A stretch of 64,000 nt of DNA from Bradymonas sp963697525 (GCA_963697525.1 OY969087.1:3100001-3164000); one strand, 5' to 3'. Positions 49,158 through 58,957 are shown, counted from the stretch's first letter. Translations and numbers: made by a program. The notes: generated from the letters alone by a model not told the origin.

Positions 49158-51314
49158 ATGTTGGGCGTGGGGACGTATCGTCGCACCTTGTTGGTCATTC
49201 TGTGTTTGTTGGCATGTCTAATCGTGGCGTGTAGCACCGACCCCGCGGTCTCTGGGGGCGGTTCGGGGACGGCTGATTCCGGCCATGGCAGCGATCGCGC
49301 TGACACCGGCGTAAGCGACGCCTCGGACCTCGTACATGACGCGACCGACTCCCCGGTGGACACGGCTCGTGCATGCCCGGCGAGCTGTGACACGCTGCCG
49401 CAGGCGTCCTGTGATGGCAACGTGGCGGTGACCTACGCCGGGTCGGGGGTCTGTGACCCGTCCACGGGCACTTGTGACTACTCGGCTGCCGAGGTGCGCA
49501 CCGATTGCGCTCAATCCAACCAGATCTGTCAGAACGGGGCCTGCGCTCAAGCGGGGCCATGCGACCTGGAGGATTGCGGCGGACACGGCAGTTGCTCGGT
49601 GGTCGGCGGCGAGGCGCTGTGTGATTGCGAGGCCGGTTTTGTGCGCGTGGGACTGACACAGTGTCTGGCAGCCTCAGACGCCGGCGCCTGTGGTAGCGCG
49701 GGCTGTCCGGCCCAGCCTCAGGACATCTGCCAGAACGACGCCAGCGCCGCCGATGGCTACACGTGCGGCTGCCGGCCGGGCTACGTGCTCGTCGAGGGCA
49801 GTTGCGTGCAGAGCCAGTGCGGCGACAACGTGATTCGCACGGGCACCACGCTCTTCGATACGACGCCGTTGCCCTCGGAGACCGACCCCATCGGCAACGG
49901 CTTCGATCCGCTGCTTCAACACGATCGGGTGCGTATTCACATCGCCTTCGAGCGGCGCTCGGGCACGGACGATGCCGAGTTGCATATCGCGTTGTCGAAC
50001 CTGGGCTTTGTCGCCGGCAGCGTGTTGGTTGACGGGCAACCGACCACGGCGGGCGCGGCCAGCGGCGTGGTCACCATCGCGCTGCCGCCCGCGGCGCAGG
50101 CAAGCTCGGGCGACGTGTCGCTGAAGGCGGAAGTGCTCAGCCCCAGCGGCATCGTCAGCGTCGACGTCTCCGCGCGCACCGCCGGCGGCTGTGTGCTGCC
50201 GCGCTCACGCTCGGCGGTCAAGCTACAGGTCGCCGGGGACATCGACCCCAAGGGGGCGGGCTGCCTGGACATGAGCGATTATACCTCGCTGCAGATCACG
50301 CCGGACATCCCGGAGAAGGACACCTCCGTCTACCAGACGCGCAACGGCGACTCGGCGGTCTATCCCGGTCTCAAAGTGCTCCACCAGGTCACGCTGTGTC
50401 TGGAGCGCAGCGACGATCGCACCGTCAGCCTGTCGGGCAGCGCCGACGGCACCCGCCCGTGGATGGTCGACAACTACCTGCTCATCGAGACCTTCGATGG
50501 GAATCCGGCCATCGGCGGCACGCGCACCGGCGCCTACATCACCACGGCGCGCATCTCGCCGTATCCCAGCCGCACCTCGCTGACCGATGGAACGCCCCTC
50601 GAGGTCGTCGACATCGCCAGTTTGCCCGGTGAATACGTCGGCGGCCTGTCCCCATCGAGCTTCACCTTTCCCAGCGGCGTGCTCCAACTCGACGACTTTC
50701 TGCCCGTGGGTCAGCAGGTGTGGGTGCGGTTTACCGGGCTCGACGAGGGGAATGTGGGCCGGCTGACGCGGATCTTTCTAACCTCCTCGGGGGTCGGCGA
50801 GGCGGTGCCGGAGTGTCGCTCCATCTTCGACTGTGCGGCGCCGGACGTGGCATCGTATGCCTCGGGGTGGGCGATCTCCGGCGGTTGCATCCAAGGCCAG
50901 TGCGTCCAACATGCCTGCAGCGCCGACGGCGACTGTGCCAGCGGCCAGCGATGCGTGCGCAACTACTGCACCGATGGGTGTAGCTCCGACACGCAATGTG
51001 GATCGGGGCAGACCTGTGCCCACGGCTCCTGCGTGGACACCTCGGCCGGCGGCTGCGCCGACTATACCGACTGCAGCCCAGGCGAGGTCTGTCAGTTCGG
51101 CCAATGTGTGGCTGGTTGCTACCACCCCCGCCATCAAAAAGCCGATTACTCGGACAATTATTATTCGGGCTTTTGTCAGAACCATCCCAATGCCTGCCCG
51201 CGCTGCGGCACCGTATCGAATACCTGCTGGAACAACTATTGCCGCGAGTGCGAGATCGACGCCCACTGTCCCGCCGGCGAGTCCTGCGTCCAATTCAAAT
51301 GCGTCTCTAACTAA
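49158..51314 (+). CDS. Cys-rich lipoprotein with EGF-like and dickkopf-like repeats
   Basis: 718 aa. The lipobox ends LIVAC, followed by a Ser/Asp/Gly-rich stalk like those of the TSP3 lipoproteins. Residues about 70-215 are Cys-rich and EGF-like (GGHGSCSVVGGEALCDCEAG, YTCGCRPGYVLVEGSC). The middle (about 230-560) is beta-rich and unrecognised. The C-terminus repeats CSxDxDCxSGQRC/CVxNxC modules (CSADGDCASGQRCVRNYC, CSSDTQCGSGQTCAHGSC, CEIDAHCPAGESCVQFKC), common in myxobacterial lipoproteins. A surface role is inferred. ATG 49158 follows AGGAG. The next gene, on the same strand, encodes an outer-membrane-like protein. Confidence 0.85.
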   Translation: MLGVGTYRRTLLVILCLLACLIVACSTDPAVSGGGSGTADSGHGSDRADTGVSDASDLVHDATDSPVDTARACPASCDTLPQASCDGNVAVTYAGSGVCDPSTGTCDYSAAEVRTDCAQSNQICQNGACAQAGPCDLEDCGGHGSCSVVGGEALCDCEAGFVRVGLTQCLAASDAGACGSAGCPAQPQDICQNDASAADGYTCGCRPGYVLVEGSCVQSQCGDNVIRTGTTLFDTTPLPSETDPIGNGFDPLLQHDRVRIHIAFERRSGTDDAELHIALSNLGFVAGSVLVDGQPTTAGAASGVVTIALPPAAQASSGDVSLKAEVLSPSGIVSVDVSARTAGGCVLPRSRSAVKLQVAGDIDPKGAGCLDMSDYTSLQITPDIPEKDTSVYQTRNGDSAVYPGLKVLHQVTLCLERSDDRTVSLSGSADGTRPWMVDNYLLIETFDGNPAIGGTRTGAYITTARISPYPSRTSLTDGTPLEVVDIASLPGEYVGGLSPSSFTFPSGVLQLDDFLPVGQQVWVRFTGLDEGNVGRLTRIFLTSSGVGEAVPECRSIFDCAAPDVASYASGWAISGGCIQGQCVQHACSADGDCASGQRCVRNYCTDGCSSDTQCGSGQTCAHGSCVDTSAGGCADYTDCSPGEVCQFGQCVAGCYHPRHQKADYSDNYYSGFCQNHPNACPRCGTVSNTCWNNYCRECEIDAHCPAGESCVQFKCVSN

Positions 51315-51482
51315 GGCGGTTACGGCGTGGGCTTTCGTTGAATAAGCCGCGGGGCGGGCTCGTCCCTGTTGTGAATCCGGACAGCGCCGCCACGGCCGTC
51401 ACGAGGGCAGCGCCCCGAGCCTTGCTGGGCGGCGCACGCCCTTTACTGTGGCGGTAGTCAGCGACTCGAGCTTCGACCGATC

Positions 51483-52712
51483 ATGAAATCATGCAGCAAG
51501 TACCTGGGCGCCGTCGTGCTGGTCGCCGTCACGTGTCTTCCGGCCACCCTCTACGCCCAACAATGCCACTCCGAGGCGCTGGACGCGTTGGCCCGCGCGC
51601 GCCGAGCGCGAAGCTTTCAGCTCGACTTCTCCAACTATCGCACGGTGTTGGACGCCCGGTTCGACCGGCTGTACCGCTGGCTCGACGAGGGCGACCAGCA
51701 CGCGCGGTGGAGCACCCAATTTACGTGGCTGGGGGACAACTACAAATTCAGCGACTACACCCTATGCACCTCCGAGGGCGCCAAGTCCGCCCAACTCGGC
51801 GGCGGCTGGGACGGCTTTGCCCTGGAGACGCGCAATCAGGATTGGAAGTCGCTGGTGCGCCTGATGATCTTCGATACGGGCGACTCAGTGGCGCCCGACG
51901 AGCTGCCCCGCGACGCCAACGGCCAGATCACCTTCGACGGCAACTCCACCGGTTACGGCAAGTTTTTCTACGGCGCCTACGTCCAGATCACCGACTGGTT
52001 CGGCGCGACCGTCGGCGCGGTCGCCGAGACCAAGCGCAACCAGCATATCGGCACGACCACGACCGGCAACGGAATCCACAGCTCCACCACCATCAATACC
52101 CGGGTCGTCGGCACCCCGGAGTGGTATCTGAGCGCGTCCATTCCGCGCTGGGGGCTGTCCACCGACCTCGTCTTTGCCGCGCTCGATCAGGTGGACGTGG
52201 GATTGCTGCGCGCCGCGGCCATCCCCATCCCCGGCGTCGACCATATCCAGGCGTTGGCCGGCGGCGGCTACCTCGCCTACGAGGACACCGGCATCGGTTA
52301 CCTGGGGGCGCGCTACACGCCGTGGTCCTTTTTGAAGACCAGCCTGGAGCTCGGCTTCGAGCCGGTGCGGGTGCGCAGCGCGGTCGCCCGCGCCGAGGTG
52401 TCGTGGCAGGCGCCCGGCTATTTCAAGTGGACGAGCACCCCCGGCTACGACTTCCACTTCATGATCGGCGCCGAGGCCAAGGCGTTTGTGGAGGCGAGCC
52501 TGTACAACAGCGCCTACCTCGAGCGGCAGACCGGGCGCACCGACGTTCCGGGCATCCTCGCCGGGGCCTCGCTGGGCCTGATCACCCGCCCTGTGGGCGT
52601 CAATATCGCGCTCTACGGAGGCGAGAACGCCGCCAACTACATCGCCCGCATCGCCGATGTCGTCGGCAAGCCCCTGTTTGGCACGCGTTTGACGATCCGC
52701 GCGGGCTGGTGA
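51483..52712 (+). CDS. Exported, probable outer-membrane beta-barrel protein, unknown
   Basis: 409 aa. Cleavable signal peptide (MKSCSKYLGAVVLVAVTCLP, cleaved after TLYA). The mature part is full of alternating aromatic/hydrophobic strands, such as YGKFFYGAYVQITDWFGATV, GGYLAYEDTGIGYLGARYTP and DFHFMIGAEAKAFVEASLYN, and ends in RLTIRAGW with a terminal Trp, in keeping with an outer-membrane barrel. I do not recognise a family. It lies 168 bp after the Cys-rich lipoprotein gene on the same strand and is convergent with the transporter gene. Confidence 0.75.
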   Translation: MKSCSKYLGAVVLVAVTCLPATLYAQQCHSEALDALARARRARSFQLDFSNYRTVLDARFDRLYRWLDEGDQHARWSTQFTWLGDNYKFSDYTLCTSEGAKSAQLGGGWDGFALETRNQDWKSLVRLMIFDTGDSVAPDELPRDANGQITFDGNSTGYGKFFYGAYVQITDWFGATVGAVAETKRNQHIGTTTTGNGIHSSTTINTRVVGTPEWYLSASIPRWGLSTDLVFAALDQVDVGLLRAAAIPIPGVDHIQALAGGGYLAYEDTGIGYLGARYTPWSFLKTSLELGFEPVRVRSAVARAEVSWQAPGYFKWTSTPGYDFHFMIGAEAKAFVEASLYNSAYLERQTGRTDVPGILAGASLGLITRPVGVNIALYGGENAANYIARIADVVGKPLFGTRLTIRAGW

Positions 52713-52723
52713 GGCCAGCGCGT

Positions 52724-54997
52724 TTACGCCAGGGCGTTTTCCACGCCCGAGTCGCGCACGAACAAACAGCTCGCGCCGGTCTGCTCGGTCATGCGGCGCA
52801 TGAAGTCGAAGTCCGGGGCGGCGAGCATGCCGAAGATGTTGAGGTCGGCGCGGGGCGCCTCGACGACGAACGTCTCGAAGTCACCGGTGGCCACGACCAC
52901 CTCGGCGCCGGGGATGCGCGCGGAGTCCTCGAGCTGGTTGAGAAAGGCGTTGGCCTTGTCGAGGTTGGCGGGATCCTCGACGACCATGACCAGGCGCAGC
53001 TTCGCCCGCCAATTCGTCTGCAGCTTGTAGGCGATGAGGATGGACAGGTCGAGGTTGCCGATCTCCATGGTCAACTGCCAGTCCGGGCTGCGATCGTGGA
53101 TCCACACGTTGATGTGCTGCTGGCGCGCCAGGCCGGCCTTGGGGTGGGGGGCGTACAGCAGGGTGCCCAGCAATTCGCGCTGCGCCTCGGTGATGATCGC
53201 GCGCAGGTCGTCTTCCTGGGCGCGGTCGTCGGGCAGTTGAACGAAGACGATATTGGGCTTGAAGAACGCCCCTCGTAGCGCCTGCATGCCCGCGAGCAGG
53301 GCGTCGGTGGCGTCCTTGGCATAGATCACCGTCGACGAGGCGGACACGCCGCGTTCGCGAAACGCCTCGCGAAATTCGAACAGCTCGTCTTCGAAGCCGT
53401 AGCTTCGCTCGGTGCGCCCCAGGCCCACCAGTTTGACCGAACCGTTGGGCTCGGCGATGTCGGTGATGAATTGGAAGCTCCCGCGCAGCTCGCGCACGTT
53501 GGCCACCGGCAACAGCAGGTTGGGCTTCCAGGCGCGTTCGGCGGCCACCGGCAGGCTGTGTACCTTCTCGGCCGCCCACTCGGCCATCGCCACAAACAGG
53601 CTGCTGCGCACGTCCTCGAAGGGCGCCTGCACGTGGCGGCGCACCAGCCACATATACACCGACAGCACCACCACCAGCGCGATGATGCTAAACGTGGGGC
53701 TGACGATGAACATGACCACCAGCGAGCCGGTGGCGCCGACCAGCGGGATGACGCGCGGGATGCGCATCAGCGGGCGAAAGCTGGGCAGATCGAGGGTCTG
53801 TTCGATGAACAACACCAGGTTGATCATCATGTAGGTGATCAAGAAAAACAGCGTGATCAGCGGGGCGACGGCGTTGAGGTCGCGCAAAAGCAGCGCCAGC
53901 GACGTGATCGCCGCGGTCACCAGCAGGGCGTTTCTGGGCTCGCCCTTTTTGGTGCGCTGGGCGACCCAGCCGCTGGCGGGTACGATGCCATGGGCGGCCA
54001 TGGCCTGCAGGATGCGCGACGCCCCCACCGTGGTCGCCAGCGCCGAGGAAAACGTCGCCCCCAACAAGCCCGCCAGCACCGCCGGCGGCCACGCGGAGGC
54101 GTCGGCCAGCGCGGTGTAGTTGCGCACCAACTCGTCGAGCGTCGCCGAGCGCGCCAGCCAATAAGCCAGCAACAGGTAGATGACCAGGCTGAGCCCGATG
54201 GCCGCGATCGTGCCCACCGGGATGCTCTTTCGCGGCTCCTCGAGCTCGCCGGACATATTGGCCCCGGCCATGATGCCGGTGGCCGCCGGAAAGAAGACCG
54301 CGAACACCGTCCAGAAGCTGGTGCCCGACAGGCCGTTCTCCGGCGAGCCTCGGTAGGTCCCCCACAGTGAGATCTGGGCGGCGGGATGCTGCATCGAGCC
54401 GTGCAGCGCGGCGACGACCACCGCCACCAGCGAGGCCACGATGACGGCCATGATCACGTATTGGACGCGGATGGCCAGGTTGGCGCTCAGGTAGGCGATG
54501 CCGAAGATGACCACGGCCACCGCGAAATCGACCAGCAGCGGCGGGTGGGTCGGGAAAAACCAGCGCCAGCCCTCGCGGAAGCCGAACACGTACATCGTCA
54601 CTGCCAGCGACTGGGCGATAAAGCGCGGGATGCCCACGCTGCCGCCGACTTCCAGGCCCAGCGACTGCACGATGATGGAGTAGGCCCCGCCGGCGCCGAT
54701 GCGAATATTGGTGGTGATCGACGACATCGACAGCGCCGTGCAGGCCGTGATGCCAAACGAGATGAAGATGATCGCCAGCGTGCCGAAGACCCCGGCGTTT
54801 CCCACCACCCACCCCAGGCGCAGGTACATGATCACGCCCAGGATGGTCAAAAGCGTGGGCGTAAACACCCCGCCGAAGGTGCCGAAGCGCCGGGTGCTCG
54901 GGGCCGGTTGGCCATCGGCAGGGGCGGGCAGAGTCGCCTGGGCGCCGCTGGTCTCGGCGGGGGTAGGGGTGGTGCTGGTTGTGTCCAGCTCGGACAT
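52724..54997 (-). CDS. SLC12-like cation-chloride cotransporter/APC permease
   Basis: 757 aa. An N-terminal Pro/Ala/Thr-rich tail is followed by FGTFGGVFTPTLLTILGVIM, the start of the transport domain in bacterial Na-K-Cl cotransporter-like proteins, then about 12 hydrophobic segments (to about residue 470) with GAGGAYSIIVQSLGLEVGG and FFPAATGIMAGANMSGELEEP. The C-terminal 270 residues are soluble (NLLLPVANVRELRG, ELFEFREAFRERGVSAS), as in SLC12 relatives. Transport of K+/Na+/Cl- is the family expectation; the substrate is unproven. It starts 3 bp after the NagZ-like stop and is the last gene of the minus-strand run. Confidence 0.88.
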   Translation of the reverse strand: MSELDTTSTTPTPAETSGAQATLPAPADGQPAPSTRRFGTFGGVFTPTLLTILGVIMYLRLGWVVGNAGVFGTLAIIFISFGITACTALSMSSITTNIRIGAGGAYSIIVQSLGLEVGGSVGIPRFIAQSLAVTMYVFGFREGWRWFFPTHPPLLVDFAVAVVIFGIAYLSANLAIRVQYVIMAVIVASLVAVVVAALHGSMQHPAAQISLWGTYRGSPENGLSGTSFWTVFAVFFPAATGIMAGANMSGELEEPRKSIPVGTIAAIGLSLVIYLLLAYWLARSATLDELVRNYTALADASAWPPAVLAGLLGATFSSALATTVGASRILQAMAAHGIVPASGWVAQRTKKGEPRNALLVTAAITSLALLLRDLNAVAPLITLFFLITYMMINLVLFIEQTLDLPSFRPLMRIPRVIPLVGATGSLVVMFIVSPTFSIIALVVVLSVYMWLVRRHVQAPFEDVRSSLFVAMAEWAAEKVHSLPVAAERAWKPNLLLPVANVRELRGSFQFITDIAEPNGSVKLVGLGRTERSYGFEDELFEFREAFRERGVSASSTVIYAKDATDALLAGMQALRGAFFKPNIVFVQLPDDRAQEDDLRAIITEAQRELLGTLLYAPHPKAGLARQQHINVWIHDRSPDWQLTMEIGNLDLSILIAYKLQTNWRAKLRLVMVVEDPANLDKANAFLNQLEDSARIPGAEVVVATGDFETFVVEAPRADLNIFGMLAAPDFDFMRRMTEQTGASCLFVRDSGVENALA

Positions 54998-55000
54998 CGC

Positions 55001-56158
55001 TCAATCGGCTTCGGTCGGGTCGACGCGCTCGACGTCTGTGTCCCAATGTACGCGCGCCATCGTTTGGCGATGCTCGGCGCAACCGAGCAGGTCGCGCCAG
55101 TGGTCGGCCGGCGCCCACGGGCGCGGCTGGTTGCCCAGCATCGCCCGCTTGAGCCGGCTGACACGCTCGGCAGCGCGCAACACCCGCGTCAGGTCGTCGC
55201 GCCCGCCGCTCGCCAGCTCGACGAGTTTATCATAGGCACGCTTCCACTCTTGTTCGGTATGGCAGATCAGAAAAATGTCGATGCCGGCGCGCAGACCCAG
55301 GGTGACCATCTCGTCGATGCTGTAGCGATCGGCGACCGCCTGCATCTCCAGATCGTCGGTGATGACCACGCCATCGTAGCCGAGCTTGTCGCGCAACAAG
55401 CCGCCGATGATCGCCTCGCTGAGCGTGGCCGGGTACTCGGGGTCGAGCGCCGGCAGCAGCATGTGGGCGGTCATCAGCATGGGGATGTCGGCGCTGATGG
55501 CGCGGCGAAACGGCTCGAGCTCGACACGCTCGAGGCGCTCCATGTCGTGCTTGAGCGCGGGCAGTGCCTTGTGGCTGTCCAGCAAGGTGTCGCCGTGGCC
55601 CGGAAAATGCTTGCCGCAGGGGATGACCCCGGCGGTGTGGTGGCCGAGCAAAAACGCGCCTGCCGCCCGCGACACGGTCTCGGGATCGCTGCCAAAGGCG
55701 CGGTCGCCGATGATCGGGTTGAGCGGGTTGGTGTCGACGTCGAGCACCGGCGCGAAGTTCAGGTTGAAGCCCAGCGCGCCCACCTCGGTGGCGATGACCT
55801 CGCTGACGTCGGCGGTCAGGCGCTGGTCGGCCATGTCGCCGACCGCGCGCATCGGCGGGATGGGGGTCAGCGGATCTTTGAGGCGCACCACCCGCCCGCC
55901 TTCCTGGTCGACGGCCACGAACGGCGCCTCGGGGGCGTCGGCGGCGATCTGGTGGATGCGCGCGTTGAGCGCGCACACCTGCTCGACGGTGTCGACGTTT
56001 CGCCGAAACAGGATCACCCCGCCGATCTGGCCGCTCTCCAGCGCCTCGGCGATGGCCTCGGGCGGCTCCTCGGTGGCGCCGGGAAAGCCGACCACCAACA
56101 ATTGGCCGACCGCCACGCGGATGTCATCTTCGGTGATTTGATCGAGGTCGATGGGCAT
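55001..56158 (-). CDS. nagZ: Glycoside hydrolase family 3 beta-N-acetylhexosaminidase (NagZ-like)
   Basis: 385 aa, no export signal, as in cytoplasmic NagZ. Motifs: FVAVDQEGGRVVRLKDP, the NagZ loop with KHFPGHGDT (about 183, His/Asp acid-base pair), and the nucleophile Asp in GVVITDDLEM (about 267). NagZ removes GlcNAc from anhydro-muropeptides during peptidoglycan recycling. It lies between peptide permease genes and a transporter gene, consistent with use of imported murein fragments; that is inference. ATG 56158 is preferred; an upstream GTG (56185) would overlap the permease gene by 11 bp. Confidence 0.9.
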   Translation of the reverse strand: MPIDLDQITEDDIRVAVGQLLVVGFPGATEEPPEAIAEALESGQIGGVILFRRNVDTVEQVCALNARIHQIAADAPEAPFVAVDQEGGRVVRLKDPLTPIPPMRAVGDMADQRLTADVSEVIATEVGALGFNLNFAPVLDVDTNPLNPIIGDRAFGSDPETVSRAAGAFLLGHHTAGVIPCGKHFPGHGDTLLDSHKALPALKHDMERLERVELEPFRRAISADIPMLMTAHMLLPALDPEYPATLSEAIIGGLLRDKLGYDGVVITDDLEMQAVADRYSIDEMVTLGLRAGIDIFLICHTEQEWKRAYDKLVELASGGRDDLTRVLRAAERVSRLKRAMLGNQPRPWAPADHWRDLLGCAEHRQTMARVHWDTDVERVDPTEAD

Positions 56159-56174
56159 GGAACTTTCTCTTGTG

Positions 56175-57041
56175 TCATTGCGCACGGGTCACCGCCCTCG
56201 GATCCAGAATGTCGCGAAGGCCGTCGCCCAGAAAGTTGATGCTGAGCACGGTGATCATGATGGCCACGCCCGGAAAGATCGCCAGGTAGGGGGTGAGCAG
56301 AAAATAGGTGGCGCCCTGGTCGAGCAGCGCGCCCCAACTGGGCAGATCTTGGGGGCCCAGCCCCAGAAAGCTCAGCGAGGCTTCGGCCAAAATGGAGCCG
56401 GCCACCCCGAAGGTCGCCTGCACGATCACCGGAGCGATGATATTGGGCACGATCTCGCGAAACAGCGTGCGCTGGGTGTGAAAGCCCAGCGCGCGCGAGG
56501 CCTCCACGTAGTCGCGCTCGCGCTCGGAGAGCACCTGGCCGCGCACCAGCCGGGCGTAGCCCGCCCAGCCGGAGACCGACAGCGCGCCGATGACCGCCAT
56601 CAGGCTGGGTTTTTGGGTGATGAAGATCAGCAGGATCGCCAGCAGGATGCCCGGAAAGGCCATCAAGACCTCGGTGATGCGCATGATCACCTCGTCGATC
56701 CAGCCACCAAAATACCCGCTGATCGAGCCCAGCACGATGCCCACCGTCGAGCAGATGGCCACCGTGGCCAGCCCCACGAGCACGGCCACGCGGGTGCCGT
56801 AGATGATCTTGGTGAGCACGTCGGCGCCGTTCTCGTCGGTGCCCAGCCAGTGGGCGGCCGACGGTGCCTGCAACTGCTGGGTGACGTCGACGAAGTGGAG
56901 GTCGTAGGGCGCCAGAAAGGGCGCGAAGATCGCCACCAGGATGACCAGCACGAGCACGCCCAGGCCCACCCAGGCCAGCGGGCTGACCTTGTCGCGGCGC
57001 GCGATGAGCAGCGAGACGATCCACTTGATAGCGTCAATCAT
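56175..57041 (-). CDS. Peptide ABC transporter permease, DppC/OppC type
   Basis: 288 aa inner-membrane subunit with about six membrane segments. The DppC layout is clear: N-terminal anchor, HWLGTDENGADVLTKIIYGT, the EAA loop ERERDYVEASRALGFHTQRT, and IPNIIAPVIVQ-type residues before GSILAEASLSFLGLGPQDLP. It overlaps the DppB-type gene by 8 bp and is followed by nagZ. No ATPase or binding-protein gene is adjacent. Confidence 0.93.
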   Translation of the reverse strand: MIDAIKWIVSLLIARRDKVSPLAWVGLGVLVLVILVAIFAPFLAPYDLHFVDVTQQLQAPSAAHWLGTDENGADVLTKIIYGTRVAVLVGLATVAICSTVGIVLGSISGYFGGWIDEVIMRITEVLMAFPGILLAILLIFITQKPSLMAVIGALSVSGWAGYARLVRGQVLSERERDYVEASRALGFHTQRTLFREIVPNIIAPVIVQATFGVAGSILAEASLSFLGLGPQDLPSWGALLDQGATYFLLTPYLAIFPGVAIMITVLSINFLGDGLRDILDPRAVTRAQ

Positions 57042-57963
57042 AGCGAATCCTCGGGTCGATCCAGCTGTACACGAGGTCGGTGATGAAGTTGACCACCACG
57101 TAGGCGAACGCGATGAACAGCACGCAGCCCTGCACGATGACGTAGTTGCGCGAGTTGATGGCGTCGAGCAACAGCGTGCCCAGCCCGGGGCGGGCGAACA
57201 CCTTCTCGACGATGATCGCGCCTCCCAGAAGCGCGCCGAATTGCAGGCCCAGCACGGTGACCACCGGGATGAGCGCGTTTCGAAGCGCGTGCTTGATGGT
57301 CACTCGCCAACCGGAGTTTCCCTTGGCTTTGGCGGTGCGCACATAATCCTGGTTGAGCACCTCCAGCATGCTCGAGCGGGTCATGCGCGTGAGCTTGGCG
57401 GCCAGCGCCGTGCCCAGCGTGATCGCCGGCAGCACCAGCGAGGACAGTCCGGTGACCTCGCTTCCCGGGTTGGGCAGGGCCTGCAGGGTGATGCTGAACA
57501 GGATGAGCAGCATCGGACCCAGCCAGAAATTGGGAATGGAGATGCCCAATAAGGCGAGCACCGCCGAGCTGTTGTCGACCCACGAATACGGCTTGAGCGC
57601 CGAGGCCACCCCCAGGGGCATGGCGATGAGTAAGGCGATGGCCAGGCTGGCGGCGGCCAGCTGAAAAGTCGCCGGGATATTTTGCTCGAGCTTGTCGGCC
57701 ACGGTCACCCCGCGCTCGTCGCACAGCTCGCCGAGGGTGCCGTTGCCGACGTCCTCCCAGAACAGCGCGTATTGCTGCCACAGGGGCTTGTCGAGGTTGA
57801 GGCACTCGCGCATCGCCTCTTTGTCGACCGCCAGGGCCTGCTCGCCGAGGATGGACTCGACGGGATCGCCGGGCACCGCGCGCAGCACGAAGAAGACCAG
57901 CGTGACCACCCCGAAGATGACGATCACCGAGGCCAGTAGACGGCGGATGAGAAATGTGCCCAT
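57034..57963 (-). CDS. Peptide ABC transporter permease, DppB/OppB type
   Basis: 309 aa inner-membrane subunit. It begins with MGTFLIRRLLASVIVIFGVV and VLRAVPGDPVESILG, both DppB hallmarks. The EAA loop reads NQDYVRTAKAKGNSGWRVTI, and the C-terminus NFITDLVYSWIDPRIRYD is characteristic. It probably pairs with the DppC-type product. First gene of the minus-strand run; a weak ribosome site precedes ATG 57963. It is divergent from coaX. Confidence 0.94.
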   Translation of the reverse strand: MGTFLIRRLLASVIVIFGVVTLVFFVLRAVPGDPVESILGEQALAVDKEAMRECLNLDKPLWQQYALFWEDVGNGTLGELCDERGVTVADKLEQNIPATFQLAAASLAIALLIAMPLGVASALKPYSWVDNSSAVLALLGISIPNFWLGPMLLILFSITLQALPNPGSEVTGLSSLVLPAITLGTALAAKLTRMTRSSMLEVLNQDYVRTAKAKGNSGWRVTIKHALRNALIPVVTVLGLQFGALLGGAIIVEKVFARPGLGTLLLDAINSRNYVIVQGCVLFIAFAYVVVNFITDLVYSWIDPRIRYD

Positions 57964-58103
57964 GGTGGAACCGAAGGAAAAACGCTCGGTATCAGGACGC
58001 GCCCGGCGAGTGTTGCGCGGGCGGCGCCTTGAACATAGTGTTCGGCGTCGAGCAATGTCCAGTGAAGTCTCTTGGCGTGATTCGTTTAACCAGGTGAAAT
58101 CTC

Positions 58104-58871
58104 ATGCTGTTCGTCATCGATGTGGGCAATACCAATACCGTGCTGGGCGTCTTTGGCGGCGACCAGCTCATCAAGCACTGGCGCATTCAGACCCACCACG
58201 GGCGCACCAGCGACGAGCACGGCATCCTGCTGCGCGAGCTGTTTCACTTCGCCGGCCTCGACCCCGACGGCATCGACGACGCCATCATCAGTTGCGTGGT
58301 GCCGCCCATGGAGCGCGCGCTCATCGGCATGGTCGAGGACTACTTCGAGCTATCGCCGATGGTCGTCGGCCAGACCGTCCATCCGACCATGCCGGTGCTC
58401 TACGAGAACCCGCGCGAGGTCGGCGCTGATCGGCTGGTCAACGCCGTGGCTGCCTGGAAGCGCTTCCAGACCAGCCTGGTGGTGGTCGACTTCGGCACGG
58501 CCACGACCTTCGACGCCATCACCGCCGAGGGCGCTTACAAAGGCGGTGCCATCGCCCCCGGGGTGACCATCTCGAGCGAGGCGCTGTTCCACCACGCCAG
58601 CAAGCTGCCGCGCGTCGATCTGGCCAAGCCCCCCTCGGTCATCGGCCAGACCACGGTCACCTCCATCCAGTCGGGCCTGCTGTACGGCTACACCGGCCTG
58701 GTGCGCGAGATCGTCACCCGCATGAAGGACGAGCTCGGCCCCGACACCCACGTGCTCGCCACCGGCGGTCTGGCGCGGTTCATCGCCAACGAGACCGACA
58801 TCATCGACGAAGTCGACGAGTTTTTGACCCTGAAGGGCCTTCGGCTGATCTACGAAGAGCAGCGCAGTTAG
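58104..58871 (+). CDS. coaX: Type III pantothenate kinase
   Basis: 255 aa. Phosphorylates pantothenate, the first step of coenzyme A synthesis; type III enzymes are insensitive to CoA feedback and need a monovalent cation. Motifs: phosphate-binding VIDVGNTNTVLGVF, GADRLVNAVAAW, VVDFGTATTFDAI, YKGGAIAPGVTIS and VLATGGLARFIA. Length is typical. ATG 58104 follows AGGTGA. A bidirectional hairpin terminator follows the stop. Confidence 0.96.
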   Translation: MLFVIDVGNTNTVLGVFGGDQLIKHWRIQTHHGRTSDEHGILLRELFHFAGLDPDGIDDAIISCVVPPMERALIGMVEDYFELSPMVVGQTVHPTMPVLYENPREVGADRLVNAVAAWKRFQTSLVVVDFGTATTFDAITAEGAYKGGAIAPGVTISSEALFHHASKLPRVDLAKPPSVIGQTTVTSIQSGLLYGYTGLVREIVTRMKDELGPDTHVLATGGLARFIANETDIIDEVDEFLTLKGLRLIYEEQRS

Positions 58872-58899
58872 CGCTGCTCGAAACGCGCACGACGCAAAA

Positions 58900-58931
58900 G
58901 AGCCCGGCAAGTAGTGCAACTTGCCGGGCTC
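58900..58931. terminator. Bidirectional intrinsic terminator
   Basis: GAGCCCGGCAAG (58900-58911) pairs perfectly with CTTGCCGGGCTC (58920-58931), loop 8. AAAA flanks the left arm, so the minus strand ends in TTTT; the right side reads CTTTGTTT. It lies between coaX and the convergent membrane-protein gene. Confidence 0.85.
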
Positions 58932-58957
58932 CTTTGTTTATTCGTTCGCGCGTTCGA

